This document shows, in pieces, positions 57,478 to 64,000 of a stretch of 64,000 nucleotides of DNA (within the stretch, counting starts at the first letter, position 1; every line of letters starts with the position of its first letter). Under the pieces are notes generated by a model that was given only the letters and a program-made list of their open reading frames with translations, had not been told where the DNA came from and made no database searches. Source of the stretch: Dama dama (lineage: Eukaryota; Chordata; Mammalia; Artiodactyla; Cervidae); assembly GCF_033118175.1 (NCBI RefSeq), contig NC_083710.1, forward strand, positions 41,013,501 to 41,077,500, written 5' to 3'. A program made the translations under genes and the position numbers.

Positions 57478-59290
57478 AAATACATCAAAAGATCACTACT
57501 ATTCAACATAGTTTTGGAAGTTTTAGCCACAGCTATCAGAGAAGAAAAAGAAGTAAAAAGAATCCAGATCAGAAAAGAAGAAGTAAAACTCACTGTTTGC
57601 AGATAACATGATCCTCTACATAGAAAACCCTAAAGACACCATCAGAAAATTACTAGAGATAATCAATGAATATAGTAAAGTTGCAGGATATAAAATTAAC
57701 ACAGAGAAACCCCTTGCATTCCTATACACTAACAATGAGAAAAGAGGAAGAGAATTTAAGGAAACAATTCCATTCACCACTGCAACAAAAATAATAAAAT
57801 ACTTAGGAATAAATCTACCTAAAGAAACAAAAGACCTATATTTAGAAAATTATAAAACACTGATGAAAGAAATCAAAGATGACACAAAGAGATGGAGAAA
57901 TATACCATGTTCATGGATCAGAAGAATAAATATAGTGAAAATGAGTATACTACCCAAAGCAATCTATAGATTCAATGCAATACTTATCAAGCTACCAATG
58001 GTATTTTTCAGAGAACTAGAGCAAATAATTTCAAAATTTGTATGGAAATACAAAAAATCTCTAATAGCCAAAGCAATCTTGAGAAAGTAGCATGGAACTG
58101 GAGGAATCAACCTGCCTGTCTTCAGACTATACTATAAAGCTACAGTCATTGAAACAGTATAGAACTGGCACAAAGACAGAAATAAAGATCAATGGAACAA
58201 AATAGAAAGCCCAGCAATAAATCCATGCATCTATGGACACCTTATGTTTGAGAAAGAAGGCAAGAATATACAATGGAGGAAAGATGAACTCTTTAATGAG
58301 TGGTGCTGGAAAAACTGGTCAACCACTTATAAAAGAATGAAACTAGAACACTCTAATACCATACACAAAAATAAGCTCAAAATGGATTAAATAACTAAAT
58401 GTAAGACAAGAAACTATAAAACTCATAGAGGAAAACATAGGCAAAACACTGTCTGACATAAATCACAGCAGGATCCTCTATACCCACCTCCCAGAATAAT
58501 GGAAATAAAAGCAAAAATAAACAAATGGGATCTAATTAAACTTAAAATCTTTTGCACAACGAAGGAAACTATAAGTAAGGTGAAAAGACAGCCTTCAGAA
58601 TGGGAGAAAATAATAGCAAATGAAGCAACTGACAAAGAATTAATCTCAAAAATATACAAGTAGCTCCTGCAGCTCAATTCCAGAAAAATAAACGACCCAA
58701 TCAGAAAATGGGCCAAAGAACTAAACAGACATTTCTCCAAAGAAGACATACAGATGGCTAACAGACACATGGAAAGATGCTGAAGATCACTCGTTATCAG
58801 AGAAATGCAAATCAAAACCACAATGAGGAACCATCTCATGCCAATCAGAATGGCTGCTCCCAAAAAGCCTACAAGCAATAAATGCTGGAGAGGGTGCAGA
58901 GAAAAGGAAACCCTCTTACACTGTTTGGGGGAATGAAAACTAGTACAGCCACTATGGAGAACAGTGTGGAGATTCCTTACAAAACTGGAAATAGAACTGC
59001 CATACAAACCAGCAATTGCACTGCTAGGCATACACACTAAGGAAACCAGAATTGAAAGAGACACATGTACCCCAATGTTCATCACAGCATTGTTTATAAT
59101 AGCTGGGACGTGGAAGCAACCTAGATGTCCATCAGCAGATGAATGAATAAGAAAGCTGTGGTACATATACACAATGGAATACTACTCAGCTATTAAAAAG
59201 AATGCATTTGAATCAGTTCTAATGAGGTGGATGAAACTGGAGCCTATGTACAGAGTGAAGTACGTCAGAAAGAAAAACACCAATACAGTA
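57478..59290 (+). pseudogene. L1 ORF2 fragment with mutated catalytic motif
   Basis: The ORF2 reverse transcriptase of L1 normally has FADD. Here the site (57596-57607) reads Phe-Ala-Asp-Asn (ttt gca gat aac), so one metal-binding Asp is lost. The next stretch is open for 160 codons (57608-58090: 'MILYIENPKDTIRKLLEIIN', then 'AGYKINTEKPLAFLYTNNEK'), up to a TAG at 58088. Downstream parts recur in other frames, including the Cys-rich end region and 'ADE'-terminated segment near 59146. The endonuclease is absent. Non-functional. Confidence 0.88.
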
Positions 59291-59528
59291 TATTAATGCA
59301 TATATATGGAACTTAGAAAGATGGTAGCAATGACCCTATACGTGAGATAGCAAAAGAGACACAGATGTAAAAAACAGCCTTTTGGACTCTGTGGGAAAAA
59401 GCGAGGTTGGAATCATTTGAGAGAATAGCATTAGAACATTGGGAATACATGTAAATCCATGGCTGATTCATATCAATGTATGACAAAACCCACTGGAAAA
59501 AAAAAATAATAATAATAAAAATTCATCC
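57478..59528 (+). mobile_element. L1, 5'-truncated, nested
   Basis: ORF2 from the reverse-transcriptase palm ('IREEKEVKRIQIRKEEVKLT'-like) to the C-terminus ('MFITALFIIAGTWKQPRCPS' at 59080-59150) and the 3' UTR. It ends in an A-rich tail with (AAT)n (59498-59520). It lies between the first 58 bp and the rest of another L1 in the same orientation. Confidence 0.88.
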
Positions 59529-59596
59529 AATTATAAAAAAAAAAGAAAACAAACAATAAAAAATAAAAAGATTAAAAAAAAAAAAAAAAAAAAGAA
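59529..59596. repeat. A-rich tract
   Basis: A-rich, about 70 bp, with runs up to about 20 A (59575-59594). Probably the poly-A of the preceding L1, perhaps extended. Confidence 0.7.
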
Positions 59597-59851
59597 CATG
59601 TATGTTACCATATGCGAATTAGATCACCAGTCCAGGTCTGATGCATGAGACAGGGTGCTCAGGGCTTGTGCATTGGGACGACCCTGAGGGATGGGATGGG
59701 GACGGAGGTGGAAGGGGAGTTCAGGAAACAGGACACATGTACACCCATGGCTGATTCATGTCAATAAATTTCAAAAACCACTACAACATCATAAAGTAAT
59801 TAGCTTCCTATGAAAATAAGTAAATAAAGTTAAAAAAATAAATAAATCTGC
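59597..59851 (+). mobile_element. L1 3' end, short
   Basis: 'catgtatgttaccatatgcg', 'tcaccagtccaggtctgatg', 'gagacagggtgctcagggct', 'gggatgggatggggacggag', 'acacccatggctgattcatg', then an A-rich end with 'aaataaataaatct'. This is the ruminant L1 3' UTR of the 'ggtgctcagggc' subfamily. Confidence 0.85.
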
Positions 59852-62034
59852 AAGTGAAGCAACTTTCACAAAACAATTTCTAAATATTGGAGGAGTAACC
59901 CCAGATACCCAGAAAGACAAACCAATCTCTTTGAAATGAGGAAGGACAAAAGATAATGATGAAAAAAGAGACAAAGGATTTAGGGAAAAAGGCCCATCCT
60001 GGGGAGGGATAGTGAAGGAGGAGACATTACAGGAAGCCCTCTCATCAGTAGGGTCAGTGGGGAGCTTTGGAATCTCAGAGAGCAGTATAACCAGAAAAAA
60101 GAATAAAATAATAATAATAATCAGTACAGAATTTGTGCTCAACAGAAATTAGCAGCCAAGAACCAACTCACACTGTTGTGTCCACCCGCAGTGAGTGGGG
60201 CTGGGTGCAGAGGCTTGGGCTGCATCATTGATCTTTAAGTCCATAAGGAAAGAACAAGGACTGAATGTTCTGATGACACTCTGAGGGGACTAAGGTGATA
60301 TAGCAATCCAAATAATGGAAATGCCAGATAGACAAAGAAAAACAGAAGATCTTTCCTGGGGGAAGGCTCTAATGCCACACTGTGGCACCTGGCACACACA
60401 CACAACAAAGGATGACCCCCTAGTGAATACCAGAGGAGAGCAAGCCAGCTTGTGTGACAGCCAGAAGTGGAAGGCAAGGGGCTGTTACACTCCGGGCCCC
60501 AGAGACCACATCCCCATCAAGCTGTGAGCAGGTTGCCAGTCACTAACTAAGTCTTCCTGGGATCCAGGACAGTTCATACCTGACAGGAGTGTCTCAGCCT
60601 AAAGACAGCTCCCCTGAGGAGATGCATAGCCCACCCAGGACCGTGTGCTTACAGAGAACCCAGGAACCTTGTGTCTTGGACATGAAAAATGCATGCCACC
60701 TTGGACCGTGGCCACCCTTGTATGGTCCATCCACTATGAACACTCCCCACACATCTCAACAGTGTTTGTTAGAAAGGCACCTACCTCTCCATGGCACAAC
60801 TGAGCAAAGAAGCCTGAATAAAGGACCACTTTTGCCCCTTCATATCAGGATGGAGATTTGACACTGAAGACACTTACAAGCAGAGGGGGCCAACCTAAGC
60901 AAAGAAAAGGAGAACTGTTCCGAAAGTGTCAAGTGCAGAAGATTAAAATCCTAAAGTTAAGCTGAGACTGTGCGTTTGAGGGGGAAGTGCAGATTTTGAT
61001 AACGCGTATAAGTTGGAACAGGGGGTTATCTGACACTGAAATGACTCCACTCTGCCCACAAGAGGTCCAAAGAATTCCTAGATATATTTTTCTATATTAT
61101 TATGACTCTTAATTTTAATTTTTATTATTTCTTTAAGTTCTTTATTCTTATTTTTTCACTTTCTCCCCCATCCACTTTTTCATTTTCCCCTCATACTGTC
61201 TTAATTTGGTTCTTTATGTTTGCTTCAGTTTTTTTCTTTTTTTTAAATATTGTATTTTAAGAGTCTAGTTTTATTCTAGCTTTTTAAATTTTTGTCTTTT
61301 GATCTTTTGTTATTAATTTTGTAACTTTTAAGAGTTTAATTTTTAATGTGCATTTTGACTTAGGGATTTGATTACTGACTTGAATGCTCTCTTTCTGTTT
61401 GATTCCCCCATTTCTCCTCCTGGTCATTTTATCTCCCTTCTCCATCTTATCTTCTCTATATAAGCCTGTGGATTTTTTAAGCCATTTCTGGCTGTGGAGA
61501 GATATTTAACCATTAACCTAGGGGTTTTGTCTTCTGTGCTGTGTGGACAGAGAAGTTTTGATGATACTTTAAGAGATCAAGACCAAAATCCAGAGGCAGG
61601 AAGGTCAACTACAGAACTTTGGATCATCATAGAACTCCTGATCCCAGGGAACAATAATAGACAAGGCACACCAAAAAGTCTCCATACCTACACTGAGACC
61701 AAACTCCACCCAAGAGCCAGCAAGCTCCAAAGAGACATTTCATGTTAATCCTCTAGTAAAACAGGAACACAATCTTGAACATTAAAAGACAGTCAGCCCA
61801 AAGCCATACAAAATCCTCAGATACCCCAAAACTCACTACTGGACACTGCACTGGCCTGCAGAGAGATGAGATCCAATTCCATTCACCAGAACACAGACAC
61901 AAGATCCCCTAATCAGGAAACATTTACAAGCCGCTGGTCCAACCCCACTCACAGGGAATAGACTCCACAGGGAGGGTGAACTATCACCCTCCAGCCTGCA
62001 GAAAGGAGACCCCAAACATAGGAAACTAAACAAA
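59852..62034 (+). mobile_element. L1 5' UTR (outer element), main part
   Basis: Continues the leader started at 57420 ('ctttcacaaaacaatttcta', 'acccagaaagacaaacc'). It then runs through GC-richer DNA (60180-60900), a T-rich block (61080-61330), 'gactgacttgaatgctctct'-type DNA, and the conserved lead-in to ORF1 ('ccatacctacactgagacca', 'ctactggacactgcactggc', 'ccagaacacagacacaagat'). Open frames here (60315-60861) are chance. Confidence 0.75.
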
Positions 62035-62965
62035 ATGAAAAGGCTGAGAAATATCCAACAGGTGAAAGAACATGATAAAAACCCACCAAACAAAACAAAA
62101 GAGGAGGCGATAGGGAGTCTACCAGGAAAATAATTCAGAATAATGATAGTAAAGATGATTCAAAATCTTGAAAGCAAAATGATGATACAGATAAATAGAT
62201 TAGATACATGGACTGAGAAGATGCACATAATGTTTGCCAAGGACGCAGAAGAAATAAAGAATAGTCAATTGGTAATGAACAATGCAATGACTGAGATTAA
62301 AAATACTGTGGAGAGAAACAATAGAGTAACTGAGGCAGAAGAAAGAATAAGTGAGGAGGAAGATAGAATGGTGAAAATAAATGCAGCAGGATGAAAAAAG
62401 GAGGAAAGAATAAAAGGAAATGAGGACAGCCTCATAGACCTCTGGGACAATGTTGTGTGTCAACATAGAAATCATAGGTATTCCAGAAGAAAAAGATAAA
62501 AGGAAAGAGCATTGAGTAAATATTTGAGGAGATAATAATGAAAACTTCCCTAAAATGGATAAGGAAATAGCCACTCAAGTCCAAGGAAACCAGAAAGTGT
62601 CATACAGGATAAACCTAAGGAGAAACATGCCAGAACCATATTAATCAAACTAACAAAAATTAAGAAGGAAGGAGAAATAGTAAAAACATCAAGGGAAAAG
62701 AAAAAAAAAAAAAAAAAAAAACATATAAGGGGGTCCCCACAAAGATAACAGCTGATCTTTCAACAGAAACTCCACAGGCCAGAAGGGAATCACAGGATAT
62801 ACTTAAACCATAGAAGGAAAAAAACCTACAGCAAAGATTACTCTAACCAGCAAGGATCTCATTCAGATTCAAAGGAGAAATCAAAAGTTTACACACAAGC
62901 AAAAGCTGAGAGAAAGCAGGGTAACCAAACCAGCTCTTCAACAAATGCTCAGAAATCTTCACTAG
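62035..62965 (+). pseudogene. L1 ORF1 (RNA-binding chaperone), decayed
   Basis: Starts at an ATG (62035) after 'aaactaaacaaa'. The product begins 'MKRLRNIQQVKEHDKNPPNK' and reaches a stop at about 62130. The coiled-coil part is open at 62143-62394 ('KMIQNLESKMMIQINRLDTW', 'EIKNTVERNNRVTEAEERIS'). The RRM and C-terminal domain are readable further on in other frames ('LRRNMPEPY' near 62619 and 'LSTETPQARRE' near 62757), ending at TAG 62963-62965. An A-run at 62700-62721 lies between them. ORF1 protein normally trimerises and coats L1 RNA; this copy cannot. Confidence 0.85.
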
Positions 62966-63015
62966 ACAGGAAACACAGAAAAGGTTTATAAAAATAAGCC
63001 CAAACAATAAAGTAA

Positions 63016-63825
63016 GTGGCAACAGGATCATACTTATCAATAATTACTTTAAATGTAAATGGGTTAAATGTTCCAACCAAAAGAAAAAGACTGGCCAAGT
63101 GGATACAAAAACAAAACCCCTAAGTATACCATCTACAAGAGACCCACTTCAAACATAGGAACACATACAGACAGAAAATGAAGACCAGGAAAAAGATATG
63201 TCATGCAAAGGAGACCAAAAGAAAGCAGGAGTAGCAATACACATATCAGATATAAAATATTTTTAACATAAAGACTGTATTAAGGGACAAAGTAGGACAC
63301 AACATAAAGATCAAGGGATCAATCCAAGAAGATATAACAATTATAAATATATATGTCTTGACATAGGAACACCTCAATATATAAGACAAATGCAGGGAAC
63401 TATTAAAGGGGAAATTAACAGTAGCACAGTAATACTGAGGAACTTTAATATCTCACCCACACCAGTGGATACTTCATTCAGGCAGAAAGTTAACAAGCAA
63501 ACACAAGATTTAAATGATACATTGGAATAGTCAGACCTAGTCGATATTCTCAGGGCATTTCAACCAAACAATGGATTTCACCTGTTTCTCAAGGGCACTT
63601 GTCACATTCTTCAGGCTAGCTCATATCCTGGGCCACAATACTAGCCTTGGTAAATTTTAAAAAATGAAAATCATTTTAAGCATTTTTTTTATCATAAGAG
63701 TATAAGATTAGATATCAACTACAGACACAAAAAAAGCTATAAAAACACAAATATATGGAGGCTAAACAGCACATATCTGAAACTAACAGATCACTGAAGA
63801 AATCAAAAAAGGAAATAAAAATATG
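63016..63825 (+). pseudogene. L1 ORF2 N-terminal endonuclease part, decayed
   Basis: Begins where ORF2 would start; the initiator ATG is replaced by GTG (63016-63018). 'SIITLNVNGLNVPTKRKRLA' follows, giving the endonuclease N-terminus with its catalytic Asn. Then come the 'QETH'-type region with a frameshift ('ctacaagagacccacttcaa') and 'acatatcagatataaaatat'. The frame is broken. It is cut off at 63826 by a BovB. Confidence 0.85.
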
Positions 63826-63827
63826 AA

Positions 63828-64000
63828 TCACTTCAGTTCAGGTCAGTCACTCAGTCATATCCGACTATTCATGAACCCATGGACTGCAGCACGCCAGGCC
63901 TCCCTGTCCATCACCAACTCCCAGAGGTTACTCAAACTCTTGTCCATTGAGTCGGTGATAGCATCCAACCATCTCATCCTCTGTCATCCCATTCTTCTGC
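63828..64000 (-). mobile_element. BovB LINE 3' end, continues beyond the window
   Basis: In plus orientation: 'cacttcagttcaggtcagtc', 'actgcagcacgccaggcctc', 'ccatcaccaactcccagagg', 'ttgagtcggtgatagcatcc'. This is the reverse complement of the BovB 3' end, inserted into the L1 ORF2 and running off the right edge. Confidence 0.95.

Noticed and set aside
58423..59172. 249-codon open frame on the minus strand
   Set aside because: Antisense of the L1 ORF2 C-terminal region. The plus strand carries the recognisable L1 protein.
60315..60861. Two open frames of 70 and 90 codons
   Set aside because: They lie inside the L1 5' UTR and have no domain.
1..64000. CRISPR arrays, bacterial operons, rRNA or functional tRNA genes
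   Set aside because: None seen. The regular repeats are simple, minisatellite or transposon-derived, and the tRNA-like segments are SINE heads.

Overview
The window is nuclear DNA of a ruminant, most likely a bovid. The evidence is the repeat content. There are many copies of the RTE-type LINE BovB, whose 3' ends carry the (ACTGA)n-type tail. There are tRNA-Glu-derived Bov-tA SINEs with the usual 'ttccctggtggctcag' head, and artiodactyl-type L1 elements. Background DNA is AT-rich and gene-poor. I see no bacterial, CRISPR or multi-exon gene structure. Cow, sheep and goat cannot be told apart by eye.

The one real protein-coding gene copy is an intronless, GC-rich retrocopy of ARF1 (ADP-ribosylation factor 1). 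Its body runs from about 15031 to 16844 on the plus strand. It keeps the 5' UTR, a complete 181-codon reading frame (15123-15668), a long 3' UTR, an AATAAA signal, a poly-A tail and a perfect 12-bp target-site duplication. From memory of mammalian ARF1, only two residues differ (N135K, N179S).

Layout. 1-4900: old L1 and MLT1-like LTR remnants, a BovB 3' end and two Bov-tA SINEs. 4925-8632: a tail-to-tail BovB pair. 8633-14240: mostly anonymous DNA, then two minus-strand BovB copies; a ~100-bp direct repeat brackets the first of these together with a SINE. 15019-16856: the ARF1 retrocopy with its target-site duplications. 17750-21690: a long plus-strand BovB interrupted by an L1 3' end. 22090-25380: SINEs, anonymous DNA and a minus-strand L1 interrupted by a SINE. 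25380-30770: an LTR-like piece, a head-to-head BovB pair, another LTR-like piece, and a BovB with an inverted 5' segment. 31740-41640: an L1 3' end, three consecutive minus-strand BovB copies, a plus-strand LINE 5' leader and a 69-bp tandem repeat. 42200-48660: SINEs, a long minus-strand BovB, a minus-strand L1 3' end and a short minisatellite. 48670-54157: mostly anonymous AT-rich DNA with two SINEs. 54158-56140: a well-preserved plus-strand BovB. 57420-63825: a nested L1 complex, ending in a BovB that runs off the window.

The LINEs would have supplied endonuclease and reverse transcriptase. The SINEs use BovB-type 3' ends, and the ARF1 copy has L1-type hallmarks. All LINE reading frames here are broken by stops or frameshifts. 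The boundaries of old repeats are estimates to within roughly 10-30 bp.
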